A DNA stretch of 64,000 bases, taken from Phytoseiulus persimilis. Its lineage: Eukaryota; Arthropoda; Arachnida; Mesostigmata; Phytoseiidae. This document shows, piece after piece, positions 31,721-43,955 of this stretch. Location of the stretch: NCBI GenBank assembly GCA_037576195.1, contig CM075101.1, positions 18,848,001 to 18,912,000 on the forward strand, read 5' to 3'. The stretch's first letter is position 1; the number at the start of each line of letters is the position of its first letter. The position numbers and the translations under genes were made by a program. The notes beneath the pieces were generated by a model. The model was not told the DNA's origin, made no database searches, and was given only the letters and a program-made list of their open reading frames with translations.

Positions 31721-33080
31721 TCCAGCTGTATCACGAAATTATCGACAGCGTTGGAATCGCGCATTTGGTTGGAGTTTCAGCATTTTCTCGTGTGGCTGAT
31801 ACCGAAGAACACCAAGTTAGTGCTAACGAGGGACACACAAGTACGATTTGTCGACTCAGAACTCTGGCTCGTCAAGATTTGTGAGAAATAATTCATTCCC
31901 TCAGCATGGGACGAGAATCGGCTCTGACTACTCAAGAAAAGATTCACATTGATCGATTACACGGCTTTGGGCTCGCAACAAGAGCTATCGGACGAGAGAT
32001 CGGCTGAACAGCGGACGTAATGCTGCGGTAATTGACATTAGGGGCGGAGTATGACATTAGATCGTACAAGAAACGAAGCACAAAGCCCTCAGATCGTCAG
32101 AAACGGACGATGATTCAGTATGCAAGCAACAAGAGTGTCTCTTGCGCTCAAATCAGAGACTCAAGAAGACTTCTGAGGAGTGCTTATCATCTGAAATTCA
32201 AGAAAATGTGCGGGAAGCCCCCGCTGACGAAAAACACCGAGAAGCTAGGCTCGATCGCACCCAGGAATGAATGAGTTGGACTTCGGAATGGGATAAAGTT
32301 GTCTTCAGTGATGAGAAAAAGTTCAATCTGGACGGCCCGGATGGATTCCATAACTGCTATCACGATCTTAGAAAAGAGCCTAGATTCTATTCCAAAAGAC
32401 AGTCTGGGGGCGGCTCAGTTGCCGCGGCACGTTCCAAATCATCTTTGTGGAGACAATAATGCGTGCCGTGGACGATAAGCTGCTACTCTAAAACCATCTG
32501 CGACCTCAAGCTTTGAAGAAAGCTGGAACGGTTTCATCTTCCAGCAAGATTGCGCCTCTGTGCACACGGTGGCCAAAATCGAAGATTGGTTCCGAGAGAG
32601 CGGAGTACGCTTTCTTGACTGGCTCGCGAAGAGCCCCGACCTGAACATCATTGAGAACCTCTAGGGAACGTTAGCTCGGCTCGTCGGTCCCAATGGGGAG
32701 CAGTACAACTCACGAGAAGAACTAAAACATGCGATTCTTCCTTCTTGGGCGAGATTTGGGGAACGAGACATGAAACCTCTCTATGATTCTCTCCCAAGGC
32801 GCATTTTCGAGGTCATCAAGGCCAAAGGGGGTTCAACGAAGTATTAACCTTCGAGAATTCCAAAATCGTGGAATGAATCAGCCCGTCGATAATTTCATGT
32901 TACGGCTCGAAATCGATTCTCTAGAATCATGCGCGTCGTCTCCCTCGGATCGAGAAAATATTCCATTGACTCCATCGCGGTGATGCTGGGAGTATGCCAT
33001 GGCAGCATAAACGTCATCTCTGTTTGTCATCAGGAATAGTCTAGAGAACTCGACCGTCGATAATTTCGTGTTGCGGGCTG
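31721..33080 (+). mobile_element. Tc3-like transposon relic
   Basis: A decayed Tc1/mariner-superfamily element. The left end TCCAGCTGTATCACGAAATT (31,721) and the right end (reverse complement CAGCCCGCAACACGAAATTA, at 33,080) share CACGAAATTATCGAC. TA dinucleotides lie at both outer edges (31,719-31,720 and 33,081-33,082). An extra copy of the terminal motif occurs at about 32,881. The length of about 1.36 kb is normal for the group. Confidence 0.7.
31906..32847 (+). pseudogene. Tc3-like transposase, broken
   Basis: The N-terminal helix-turn-helix reads MGRESALTTQEKIHIDRLHG, then FGLATRAIGREIG, as in Tc3-type transposases, and is followed by a stop. A second frame (32,032-32,274) holds a polar DNA-binding part. 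The first catalytic region is VVFSDEKKFNLDGPDG (about 32,297-32,345), followed by a YHDLRKEPR.YSKRQSGGGSV stretch. The second is FQQDCASVH (about 32,533) and the third SPDLNIIENL (about 32,634), the latter followed at once by a stop. The last frame ends KAKGGSTKY at 32,847. At least three stops or shifts break it; the element cannot encode its own enzyme. Confidence 0.8.
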
Positions 33081-33386
33081 TAACGGCGATGGAACGACCG
33101 CAAATGACCCAAATATGAGTTTGGATGTCGGTTTCTCCCTGGAAGATACTTGAAATGAGAACCGGATAGGGCTTCTACCAATCCCATCCGTGGCTTCAAC
33201 ATTTCCCTTTGAAACCTCAGCTCCCTCTTCAACTCTCCGAGTCCTCGATCAGATTCATAGCTGAGCATAGAAGTCTCGTCGGCTTTCACCGAGGCTCTCT
33301 TTGAGGGAAGATAAAGTGCCAGGATTCCAGGTGTTCGGGAATCCGAGCATTCGGAAATCCGGCTTTGCGGGATCTCGAACCCAAAC
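33081..33386. mobile_element. Right part of a GG...CC-ended inverted-repeat element
   Basis: Matches the interior and right end of the 12,894-13,271 element (13,003-13,271) and ends CTCGAACCCAAACC. The sequence after it (GGTGCTCTGTTTGACC) is the same as after the 13 kb copy, so both sit at the same site of the G block. Its left half is lost at the Tc3-like insertion. Confidence 0.65.
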
Positions 33387-33993
33387 CCATTCGAGGCTGG
33401 TGCTCTGTTTGACCATAACCCTCTACTCGACGGCGAGTCGCAGCTCTCGCGGCGATGGAGTAGCGCTATTCAAACGACGCATTCCGCGAGAATGATCTCT
33501 CCCGAGTTGGGCTGCCGGGTCTGTGCATCATAAGACGCCTGGGCTTTCCCTGGTGTTCATGCGGGCAGCTGCTTGCCTCGAATGAAGCAGTGCAAACCTC
33601 AGCAGGGAATTCGTCACTCTCGAAGAGATTCGTTGTCCACACTGGAAGTTGATCCACGCTCCGAAGAACTGCTCCAACCGTCACATGCCCCGCTTTCAAC
33701 CGAGGAGTGAGCCAAGATGTGAGCTCATGAGATGATTCTCACAGCACTGAGGGCCTACGTTTCGGGCTCATTGCCTCGAGGCCTGGGGCAATGCGGTTGG
33801 AGGGTTATTTTTAAACATGAAGGTATGAAGTTCATTCGGAGCGCGCTCCCAAGCCTCTCTCCTATCTCCGCGAATAAGCACCGGTACCGAAGTTTCCTTC
33901 GGCAGCTCGTCCGGGGACCCTTGTCCCAGTGTGTTTTATGATCATCTATCTGTTGTGTTCATGATATGGTATTCGTCCCTATCTGAATTTCTC
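33386..33993 (+). repeat. G block, copy 2 (shortened)
   Basis: Matches parts of 13,275-14,300 with a large internal deletion. It resumes at about 35,181 after the LINE and leads into block B copy 7. Confidence 0.65.
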
Positions 33994-35184
33994 TTGATTG
34001 ATTGATTGATTTTATTTCGATCTTCCATATGCACATATGGTCCCTTTCGTTTCAGGGGTGAAGTGTTTTGCATTCACAGATCATTTTTCTCGGTTCTCCC
34101 AGCATCGTAAGATTTCCTTCGTCCTTCTAATGTCCTTCGGTGTTGAGTCGGGGTGAAGTCCAATTCGGAACGGGAATTCTCGTGGGGGATACCTTCCTTC
34201 TTCGCATTCCATCACGACGTGTGTGTCGGTTTCGGGTCTTCCGCATATGTTGCAGTTCAAGTCGATAGAAGGATCGCGGTTATGTCGTTGGGTTCTGGTG
34301 TTGAGCATTCCTGCTCTTGTTAACGCCAGAAGCCGACTGCCCCGCGAGTTATCGTACATATCCAGTTGGAGACCTCTTGTCTCTTTGAATTGTCGATAAA
34401 TGCACAGTGTGGACTTGGATTCCATGTTCTGTTTCCATGTATTGTCCAGTTTATTCTGCGCCCTCATTTTGAGTTCTTTGCGAAATAGAGTCCACATTGC
34501 TGTGCCCGATGTATTTCTGGTCAGCCCGAGGTTTTCCAGGTCGAATTGCAACCTTAATTTCTTGAGTCTCTCTGTTGCTGTGACCGAGGTGTTCGTTATC
34601 TCGGTCGCCGTGAGGACAAGCTTGGGCCATCTCGTTGGGTCCATAGATCTTATCCTTTCGAAGTACATCGTTTTGCTCGTGGTTTCCCGGGCGTCGAAGG
34701 AGCTCCAGCCTAGTTCTCCCTCGATGAACTCCTTTGATATGGTGGAGTGGGGTATCCCGAGAGCCCATCTCCCCGCATCTCTTTGCCTGACTTCGATAAG
34801 GTTTCTCAGTCTTTTGGGCATTGTAATTGCCGCGTTGCAATATGTGAGTTGCAGGACAGAGGTGGCTTTCCAGAGAATTTTGGATACTTCGAAACGGTTG
34901 AAGCTCCAGAGTGTTCTCGCGCTGAGTCTTTGGATCGCCTTATTTGCCGTTTCGGTCAACTTTACCCAATGTTGGGCCGAGTAGTCTTTTTCGGCTGATA
35001 ATTCGATTCCGAGATACTTATATGATGCTACCTCTGGTATCTGCATCCCTTGTATACTCAGGTTTCGATTTTGGATATGTGTCTTTGGTGGTCGAGAGAA
35101 AACCAATGTACCGCTCTTTTGAGGATTGAATTTGATGGACCGGGCGTCCCCAAATTCTGTTGTTACCTTCAAAAGCTTGATTTC
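33994..35184 (-). mobile_element. 5'-truncated tick-type LINE with TTGA/TCAA tail
   Basis: Inserted in the G block on the minus strand. The 3' end is a short (TCAA)n-type tail (plus-strand TTGATTGATTGATTGA at 33,994) after AATAAAA-like sequence. The 5' edge is cut within the reverse transcriptase at about 35,184. Compared with the uninterrupted block near 14,293-14,322, roughly 15 bases of target were lost. Confidence 0.8.
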
Positions 35185-35187
35185 CAA
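34081..35187 (-). pseudogene. LINE reverse transcriptase C-terminal part, open frame
   Basis: An open frame of about 368 codons covers the region after the YADD box: SIKFNPQKSGTLVFS, VASYKYLGIEL, a QRLSARTLWSFNRFEVSKI segment, RDAGRWALGIPHSTISKEFI, and GELGWSSFDARETTSKTMYF with RWPKLV. It closes with a CNICGRPETDTHVVMECEEG zinc knuckle. This order and the LGWSSFxAR motif are typical of LINEs abundant in ticks and mites. No stop interrupts it, so the insertion is fairly young, but endonuclease and palm are absent. The first codon is the truncation point, not a real start. Confidence 0.85.
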
Positions 35188-35293
35188 AATGGCAGTTCCA
35201 ATTCTGAATGTTCACGAGCATGATGTCGACGATAATTTCAGGTGTCGGTATACAGTGGACCGTGCTTTGTAGTTTGCACGGATTTCCATGATC

Positions 35294-35605
35294 TGTTTCC
35301 ATGGATTGGGCAACAAAAATTGTGAGGTCTGCAGCCCCCACTAGCCAGTACACCTAGCCTTTTCATTTTTTATAGACGCCATTATGCACACTCCAAATGT
35401 TGCCGAAGTCTGTCTGCACCCTCACGGGTCTCATAATTTGGCGTTTGTCCCAGCCCGAACACTTGTGAAAGTACGGTACAGACAGCTAGCACCTCCCGAT
35501 GGGGCGCCTAGCAACCTTCATCATGTGTCCTTCGCGGACAGTTAACCTTGCTCTGAATTATGTTTTATATGCGACCTGGTTGCGGACTCCGAGATCTTGG
35601 AGCCC
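35294..35605 (+). repeat. Block B copy 7
   Basis: The most diverged copy (opening TGTTTCCATGGATTGGGC), preceded by the G-type flank. Confidence 0.8.
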
Positions 35606-36370
35606 AGAGAGAGGCCCCCCGCAAAAATCAGAGGAAACGCGCCAAACGTCTCGGAGATTTCGGAACCAGAACATGCGGTTGACTCAAGCGAATATTTATA
35701 TAACTCAAAGGAATGAATATCGGAGGACGCAAGCGAGTGAGTGACTAAAATGTCGCGTTAGCTTGCCCATCCCACCCCCACAGTTGAGGAGGCGTGTTTC
35801 GAAAACTCTCGTTCGGAGGTGGCGAGAGTGAGAGAGTTAGGCGATCAACCCGCTCTAGAGCTTCGCCAAGTCCCGCTGGAGTTCGATCACCGCTGCGGCG
35901 GCTAGTCGCTGTCGTAGCTATAGCCGTTCCGTTCGATGATTGTAGGGGACCGGGAGTAGAGCTCCGAACAGTTGATGGAATTCATCTATCAGAGGCAGAG
36001 GTTCTCCGAAATATCGGAAATTTCGAGCCTCAAGCGACTGAGTGCTTCAGACGCTGTCTTCAGCAGTCGAAGCAAATCCGTGGATGGTCTTCCCGGCCTT
36101 GTCGACCCCCGATTCTATGACAAAATCGTGTGTTCGCTTGTCGACTCTATCCCGATCGATTCGTGCTGCCTTTGTGATGGGCGGGAGGAACTCCAACTTG
36201 CACAATTTCTGGTCTGGCTCATCACGGGCCCCAAGGTTGAGCAAGGGAGATCAGAACCCTGAACGAATCTGCAATCACGAGCTTCCATACAGAGGAATCA
36301 GCGTATTCTACGAAGGGGGCGACGAAGATAAACTGGGTGCTGCAAATGGTTCAGCCCATCCGACGGCCGG
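35294..36370 (+). mobile_element. Degraded LINE-like composite repeat, unit 7
   Basis: Block B copy 7 (35,294-35,605), the leader (35,760-35,930) and the finger-region piece of the reverse transcriptase (SKSVDGLPGLVDPRFYDKIV, about 36,065-36,125). The unit stops near 36,370; no palm motif follows. Confidence 0.7.
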
Positions 36371-37430
36371 TGAAATCGATCCCATGGAAGGTCCCTAGGT
36401 TTTGGTGCTGCTCTATAGAGCGTGAACGAGTCTGCAGCATTCATTTGTCTACCCCCCTGAGATTCTGGAAAGTTAAGACCATCTATTCTTGGTGGCAGAG
36501 GACCCAGTCGCGTGTTCCATCCTTTCCCACAAGTTGGTGCATACTATCAAGGCGATTCAATATCCCCTATAGGCCAATGTTTCAAACAAGAGTTCTGACG
36601 ACTTAACATCAACAGGACCAACAGCGGGATCCAATCGAGGGACAAGTCAATTGTATTGAGAGCTGATAATGATACCTGAAGCGAATCTAGAATTCGATCA
36701 AACTCAGCTAATGAGCAAAGTTGTATCGAAAATTCTCAAGAGTGTCCAAATGTCAGCCCAAGAAGCAGCTAAGTACCTCCTGCGGTAGCGCAGGAGCTGG
36801 GCCTCAAGGAACACCAGTTATGATTTCCACAATGATCCAACATGGGAGATACGAAGCTCGTAAGCGGAAATCAACAATGGACGCCGAAAACTTTCCTGGT
36901 AACAGTCCGGACATATGGACTAAATCCGTGATTCAGAAATATGAGGAGCGTCATTCTGACGTGAAAACGTCGTTGCCTGCGGCTTTGGTGCACTCTGTCA
37001 GTTCTCCGTGGTTCATGTAACGAAATTTGAGGCTCCGGTTTGTGCTCAAACTTTGCTCGTTACAAACCGAATACGCTCCGATTTTCCGAGAGAGTCACAA
37101 ATTCACGAGAGAAGCCCTCATACAATTTCGGCATTCACTCGAGTAATTTTAGATTGAGTCCGAGATCAATACGTGCACCCTCTCGGAAATCTCGGAAACC
37201 AGCATGAAAAGCCGTTCTTCGCGGCTACCGAGAGAGGCATTGGAACCAATTGTGTAGGGGAATGCACGCCCATATGAGCTTCCTTCGGATTGCCCGTCAT
37301 TTCTCCTCCAGGTAATTCCATCTATCATTTGTACCAATTTCTATCCCGAAAATTGGCCGAACTTCGAGATTTGAACTCCGGGAACTTCGGGAACATGCCA
37401 AAATCCTGGCTTGGAAAAAAAACCGTGGGA
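36371..37430. other. Unassigned stretch between LINE unit 7 and the 37 kb LINE
   Basis: I see no supported gene, RNA or complete repeat here. A 99-codon frame at 36,721-37,020 has no recognisable family. Confidence 0.4.
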
Positions 37431-40020
37431 GAAATGGGTTGAGGGGTCCTGCCCACAGAAGCGAAAGACTGCTTCAGAGGTTGAAAAAAATACGGGTGAG
37501 AGGCAGAGGCATAAAAAATAGAAATGCGTTTGCTAGTCTAGACACCCTTAACTTATGTGTTTTCAGTCTAGCTGGGGGCAGGACAAGAGAGAAATGGAAG
37601 GAATTTATGATGAACTCTTCCGGGAATACGAAAAAAGGAATGATCATTGCAAGCGAGACTCAACTCATGAATGATGAGGCGCCGCCAAGAATCAAAGGAT
37701 ACAGATTTGAAGGCTCAAACAGGAATCGACGGTCCGGGAAACACGCCAGCAGGGGAACCGGCATTCTGATCCCGGACAGTCTTACACAGGAAAACTGGGC
37801 GGAAAGAGAAAAGGGCTTTGTGGCAGCGGTTTGAAACTGCAGAAACAAGACCTGACACTCATCAGTGTGTATGTAGCGCACCAAAGCGTGCGCAATAACG
37901 TGGACATTGACAGAAAATTAGAAGGAGTCATTGAGAGAAGGAGAAAACGAGACTCCCTAATCTTAATAGGAGGCGACATTAATGCACACCTAGTAAATTC
38001 GTAGAGATGGAAAATGTTCGTGGGGATCAACTTGTGGAGTTTTAGCAGAAAAACCAACTGGAGATCCTGAACCTCGACGATACATGCAAGGGAAGGCTAA
38101 CCAGGGGGGAGTGGTACTCGACTATGTACTGTGCAACGACAAGCTCAGAAGCCATGCCAAGAGCATGAAGATAGATCAGGAGGGAGTCAGAAGCAGAGAA
38201 CTGCCTGACCACAACATGATCTACCTCGAAATCATGGTTCCGGGAGGTAAGACGCTGGAAAGAAAAAAAAAGAAAGTGGTAGCCAAGCTTGAGAGGAGTA
38301 GAATGGGAGAACTCGTTGGACAGGAGCTAGAGGAGCTCAAAGTCGAAGGCAACCCAGTAGAGTATACGAGATTGATAGAGATCATCATGAAACATGCCAG
38401 AACTGCGGCAACAAAGGTCGAAATTAACCAGAAACACTCCAAGTGGTCGAAGAAAATCTCAACCCTAGACAAAATCCGCAAAGAGATCGGAAAGAGACTC
38501 AGAGAAGCGAGAAAAAATGGGGCGGAAAAAGATGAAGATATCAGCAGAGAGTACCATAAAACAGTTAGGGATGTAAACAAACCAATAGCAGATGGAACTG
38601 TCGAAGAGGATGAGAGAATGTACGACTGCATATTCAGATGTCCAAGAAATCAGAGAGCCGAGAGGTTCTGGGCGTACGTCTCAAAGACAGTCGAGAAGCC
38701 CAAAGGCGTAACGGTGATCAGAGTCGAGAGAGGTGTGCCAGTAGCAGACGACATGATCAGGAAACATCTCAGCGGAACGTTGAAAGAGCTTCTGGTTGGA
38801 GAGGAAGTCGAAGACGAAGAGAGATCAGACAAAGTGAGTAGAGTCATAGAACCTATCACGGAGTTCGATATAAACGCTATGGACGTGAACATTGCCTTGC
38901 AGAACGTAGCCAATGAGACAGCCGCAGGACCGGACATGACAGTAGGGGAAACTATCGAAAGTCTGGGGGAAGAAGGACAATTAGTCCTCGCGGAAATATT
39001 CACAGCGATACTCGTAGAGAAGGAAGAGATCCCCAGAAGCTGGTGTGAAAGCCGGCTGGTAGCCCTAGAGAAAAAAGACTCGGCGAGAGGAGACCTAACC
39101 ACATACCGACCGTATTTTCGCCAGAATCATCAACAGAAAAATACATGTTTGGATAGAAGAGCATAATATCCTCGGCGAGATGCACAATGGATATCGACGA
39201 GACAGACGAGGGAATGACTGTCTATTTATGGTCACCTCCATGATAGAGATGACGAGGAAGGACGGCAAGGGACTGACAGCCACATTCCTCGACTGCTGGA
39301 AAGCATACGACAAAGTAGATATAGAAAAGCTCTGGCAAATCCTAAGCGAATGCGGGAGGCCCAAAAACCTCACAGACCTACTTGAGCTACTCAACAGTCA
39401 CAGCCTGGTTGCCCTCAAGATAGGGCAGAAGGAATCGGAAAGAGTGAGGCTGAACCAAGGCCTAAGACGAGGATGCGCCCTGTCACCCACCTTCTTCATG
39501 TTATACCTATCGAAACTAGGAAAGAAACTATCAGAATCAGGACCTCTAAAAACATATTTGAGATGCTGGAATACAGAGTAAAAGTTATCCCGGGGATACT
39601 TTACGCCGATGATCTGATTCTGATGTCTCACACATGGGCACAGATGAAACAGCTGCCGCAGATCACTACAGATGAGGGTAATGAGCTGAACCTAGTGTTC
39701 AAACCAAAAAAATCAGTGTGAACCCCGGCTAGAATTCCAGGGACAATCGATTCCTAGAGCGAAGTCATAAAATGAAGGAGGAATGAACCGGAGATCTGCA
39801 GAAGATTATGCCTACATGAAGACTCAACGAGAGAAATAGAGAGCGGACCAAACGGAGTCTAGAAAGTTGAGAGAGAGCAACGAAAGAATACATCCTACGA
39901 ACCTGCAAGATAAACGATTTATCCCAACCCGCAGAGTGTACCCGCCCCCGCGTATGGGTTTCCTGACATACAACGAGATGTTCATGGACAAGAAATGGTT
40001 AATAAACCAATCAATCAAAC
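37430..40020 (+). mobile_element. Tick-type LINE with endonuclease and reverse transcriptase, degraded
   Basis: The same LINE type as 33,994-35,184, here retaining the upstream half and lacking most of the region after the YADD box. The 3' end is AATAAACCAATCAATCAAAC at 40,020, a tetranucleotide-like tail. The 5' boundary near 37,430 is not precise. It sits against a copy of the inverted-arm element, whose text picks up at 40,021 (AAGGACTCCGGCTATTGC, compare 30,920). Confidence 0.75.
37439..39721 (+). pseudogene. LINE endonuclease/reverse transcriptase, broken
   Basis: An APE-type endonuclease is seen first: MIIASETQLMNDEAPPRIKG (about 37,640-37,700), then in another frame LTLISVYVAHQSVRNNVDID and LILIGGDINAHLVNS (about 37,850-38,000). 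The long open frame 38,084-39,166 holds the end of the endonuclease (SRELPDHNMIYLEI), a linker, and the start of the reverse transcriptase up to SRLVALEKKDSARGDLTTYR. A shift follows and 39,180-39,581 continues with motif A (LTATFLDCWKAYDKV) and NQGLRRGCALSPTFFMLYL. The catalytic box YADDLIL (39,602-39,622) is in a third frame. At least four frame breaks; not functional. Confidence 0.85.
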
Positions 40021-40425
40021 AAGGACTCCGGCTATTGCTAGATCAGCGGCACCTATGCATCGCCTCTGATCGGGTTCACAGTGCCTCCTTCAAAACTTTG
40101 CTAGTTTCGAGCAGGGATCTCACCTAAGCTTCAGCTTCTGCCGCAGAAAAAGAACGGACCGCGCGTAGAGAGCACATGACGTGAATATGATAATGGAAGC
40201 AGAGCTTTGGTGGAAGCAGCGTCGCGTTTCGCAATTTTCAGGACATGGCCCTGTACTAGAAACCCTTCACAAAGATTTTCGGAGCTTGGCATCGCTTCTA
40301 CGAACCCGACAGGCCCCCATAGGAGCCCATGTTAAATTCCAAGTTTTGAGGGCGCTCCGACTCCCAAACGGCGGCCCATTGGGAAGAGTTTCATCAGCCG
40401 GTTTCCATGTTCCCAGTGAACCTTT
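40021..40425 (+). repeat. Third copy of the inverted-arm element sequence
   Basis: Matches 30,920-31,320 on the plus strand, including the GCGGCCCATTGGGAAGAGTT region, and ends CCAGTGAACC. It then joins LINE-tail sequence (GCAAGGAAGCCTGTGCAAAC, compare 22,855). Confidence 0.65.
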
Positions 40426-41090
40426 CCTTGTCAGTCTCGCAAGGAAGCCTGTGCAAACCACATCATGATGTTTCATCATATCTACGATCATATTCGATGA
40501 CTCACACTGCAAAGCCACTCTCAGAGACGTCTGTTTCTCCGCATTGTCCCGCTCGGCTCCGTTGGTCGGCAACTCGCTCAACTCTCAAAATACGATACCG
40601 TGCTGCTCGACGGAGTGTGTGAGAGGCAGCGGAAACCTTATCATCTATTTTCCCGCGATGACGTGCACGCGACAGGGAACGCTCCGAGGGGATGCTACCG
40701 TTGCGTGCCTGTTAGCTTTGGAAGAAGCCCTGCTTCGGGACGACCTGGGCCGACTGAAATGTTTGGTCGTGGGCGATGCATCTCGCCTTCTTCTTTTCGT
40801 CTTTCTTGTTAACAATAACATCAGGGAGAGAAATATCGAGATCAAGAAATCAGTGATCGACCGGCCAGGAATGGGTTGGGTCCTCGAATTGCTCCGTAAA
40901 CATGGAAGATCTTATGAAAAACTCGTTCGAAACGTTAAACATGCGCACGTGACTGCCGGAGGAGCTAACATTCACCGTATTTCTTCTGCTTAGAGGGCAT
41001 GCTCTATTAGAGGGCTATGTTTTATCATGCGGGCATGCTTCGTAGATTTGAGAACTGTGGAAGGGCATGCCCGCGCAAAAAGGTATGCTC
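40426..41090 (+). repeat. LINE tail and F block, copy 2
   Basis: Repeats 12,255-12,893. A frame reading LVNNNIRERNIEIKKSVIDR, then MGWVLELLRKHGRSYEKLV (about 40,805-40,930), is similar to the weaker version near 12,600-12,730. The two copies read alike at protein level, but I recognise no family. It may be the end of the LINE protein or part of another element. Confidence 0.5.
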
Positions 41091-42250
41091 GATTTGACGC
41101 TTGTGCTCTGTTTGACCATCTATCTCCACTCGACGTCGAGTCGCGAGTCACAACTCTCGCTGCGATGGAGTAACGCTATTCAAGCGATCTTTCGAGCTCA
41201 GTCAAGGTCGACGTGCGAAGCAGTGTCAAGATTCCGAGTACGGGTCGCGACAATCCACGAGTCCGACTCAGACTCCGGGCTGGGACTCGCGAGTTTTTTT
41301 CATGCCAGTGAATCGACTATCTTGTGGCCTCAACCCCCTCGAATCGCTCTCGATTGTGATCGCTCCTCGACGGACGTCATCTGACGGAGCCTTTCGAAAC
41401 TGTGAGCAGGCGGGTGGACACTAGAACTTTTGCAGACAGGGTGTTGCCTGAACGATGCACGGCTCACGACGGCCGTAAAAATCAAAATGGTCAAATGAAA
41501 GCATGATTCGGCAGGGATCACACGACCTTCTCGATGAATCTTGAGTGTATCCCGAGTGAGACCCAGATGGAAATCGTTCGAATTCGAAGCGATGAAGCTA
41601 TCGAAACGAGGTTCCTGAAAAAACGCTTTTCGTATTCCGCGAGAACGATCTCTCCCGAGTTTGGTTGCCGGGTCTCTGCATGAGAAGACGCCCGGGCTTT
41701 CCCCGTTGTTCATGCGGGCAGCTGCTTGCCTCGATAAAGTAGTGCAAATCTGAGCAAGGGACTCGTCACTCTAGAAGAGCTCCTATTTGTCCGCACTAGA
41801 AGTTTATCCACGCTTCGAAGAACTGCTCCAATCGTCACATGCCCCTTCAACCGAGGAGTGAGCAATGATGTGAATTAATGAGATGATCCTCACAGCACTG
41901 AAGGTCTACGCTCCGGACTCATTGCCGCGAGGCCCGGGGCGTATCGTTAGAGGGTCTCTCTTTGACATGTAGATAGTTCATTCGGTTCGCGTTCCCAAGT
42001 CATTCCCCTATCTCCACGTGTCAAGCACCGGTACCCAACTTCTCTTCGGCAGCTCGGCCGGGGGACGCTTGTTGCAGTGTGTTTTATGATCATCTATCTG
42101 TTGCATTCATGATATGGTATTCGCCCCTATCTCAAGTTCTCTCATATGTTCCTATGATTTCCAGAATGGCAGTCCCGGTTCTGAATGTTTACGAGCATGG
42201 TGTCGATGATAATTCCAGGTGTCGGTATACAGTGGGCCGTGCTTTGTAGT
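41091..42250 (+). repeat. G block, copy 3, with empty insertion site
   Basis: Matches 13,272-14,440 nearly throughout, but without the GG...CC element: CTCGATTTGACGCTTGTG is continuous at 41,088-41,105. It ends near 42,250, in the GGGCCGTGCTTTGTAGT flank, without a block B following. Confidence 0.7.
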
Positions 42251-43955
42251 CTGCTTCGGTGCTCTCGGTGAATTTTGAGCGATTGAAATATTGTGTTTTC
42301 CGGCGTGTCGCCTGTCCCGTCCACTTAATGAACGCATGATGGCCAAGCTTGATGTTCATTTCGTAGAGATAATGATTGTAAGTGACTATGTTCCTAAAGT
42401 GCTGGGGTCAGAAGACAGTCATCTTCCCCGCGAGTGAGGGTCATATGATGGCGTCGTTTCTATCTCTATGCCGGTGGAATAGTTCATCGGACCCGTTATC
42501 GTTTGGAAACTTCCGTTTCATCCGATTTCGACCTGATCGAGATCTATTTCATCAAGTTCATCCTGCTGCCTCCCACTTTGACTCATACATACCGACCGGG
42601 TCACAAGAGGCTGTCGGGCTCAGGATGGACGTTTGGAGAGTTCTTCCGAATAATGTGAGAGAGGAACCCGAGCCCTGCCTTCTCCGACTCCTTGGAGCGT
42701 GCTCAGCACTTGAGGAGACTTCTCGGCACAATCTCAAGAGAGAATGGGGCAAGAACGTCGGGGACCGATTTCGAAACTCTCAAGGTACATTTGGGATGGT
42801 TGAGTTACCATAGAAGTCTTGCCATCCGGAAGAAACGGGATATATTGCTGGCTGAAGCAGACGGAGATATCGATGGCGAATGTCCTCCAAACTCTCATCT
42901 CGCTCAAGAATCGTCCTTCGTAAAACACAGCGGGCGTTCCCTTTGCAAGCGGAACTATCGAAGGAACTGAGAGCGAAATCACGGGAGTTGAAGGGGATCA
43001 ACCTCGGCTAATGGGATACCTCTCAGAAATGGAAGAAGGAATAACAGGGGCTCTGCTCAGTTCAGGTTGAACCTGTCGAACGTGGAACATGTTCATCGAC
43101 TCCCAAGCTCGGCTCCCAAGTTCGACTGGAGGGCGATGAAATTTACCCGGAAAGTCTCGGCTATCTTCGAAATGAGGGGCTCCGTTTGACCTGGCGCGGC
43201 GTCCATCTCTTCACGGGCGGAGCGACGTGTCAGCAGGCAGCTTAGATGAACAGATATCCTTACTTTTGCCTCATGGGTGAGGGTCATGAGCGAGTCAAGC
43301 TTGACAGTGAGTATGAAGTCTCGGCTCGACGCTGTTTCGAGTTCACCTTGCGAGAGAGATCAATGTTTGTCTGGCACTTCTTCAGCTGAGAAGGCCGAGA
43401 ACAGCGTTCCCTAGATGATCGCTCGGTGCGGATTGAGCATCTCCGGCATCCGGAGGTCAAGGGCCGAGCTGTATGTGAATTCCGCGGCATCGATCTGATC
43501 TCATTCTGAGCTGTTTTCGGAACAATCCATCACGGGTCTCAGAGCGCACCGTGCAGCGATCGAAGTCATAAGAATCGTGCGTCCCGAGCCAGAATTCACG
43601 GCCGCGCAGGAACCGTGAATCCCGTGCCGATCGCCATCCTCTCGATTTCCCTCCCCGGACGAAACACAAGGTGTCCCCCTCAACTTGAGACAGTTTTTCC
43701 GTGCTTTCGGGGGCTATAACTGGGCCGAATCGAGTCCGATCCTGGAATGTGAAGGAGCATCAGAAAGTTCGAAGAGAGCTATTCATTCCTCCTCGGTACA
43801 ATACTAACGCAGCCATGTCAAGTTGCAGTAGACTCTCCAAGCATTTCCTGTCACCCAAGTCGCTCTGAATCGTTACTTCAAATATTGACCATCGGTCTCA
43901 GACTAAACGCATAGGAGTTGACAGATTATTACAGCGGAGCCGATGACGCAATTGG
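42251..43955. other. Transition from repeat nest to host-gene region
   Basis: No repeat of the preceding families and no recognisable gene was found. Frames at 42,382-42,813 (plus) and 42,734-43,001 (minus) overlap each other and have no family match I can name. Confidence 0.4.
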
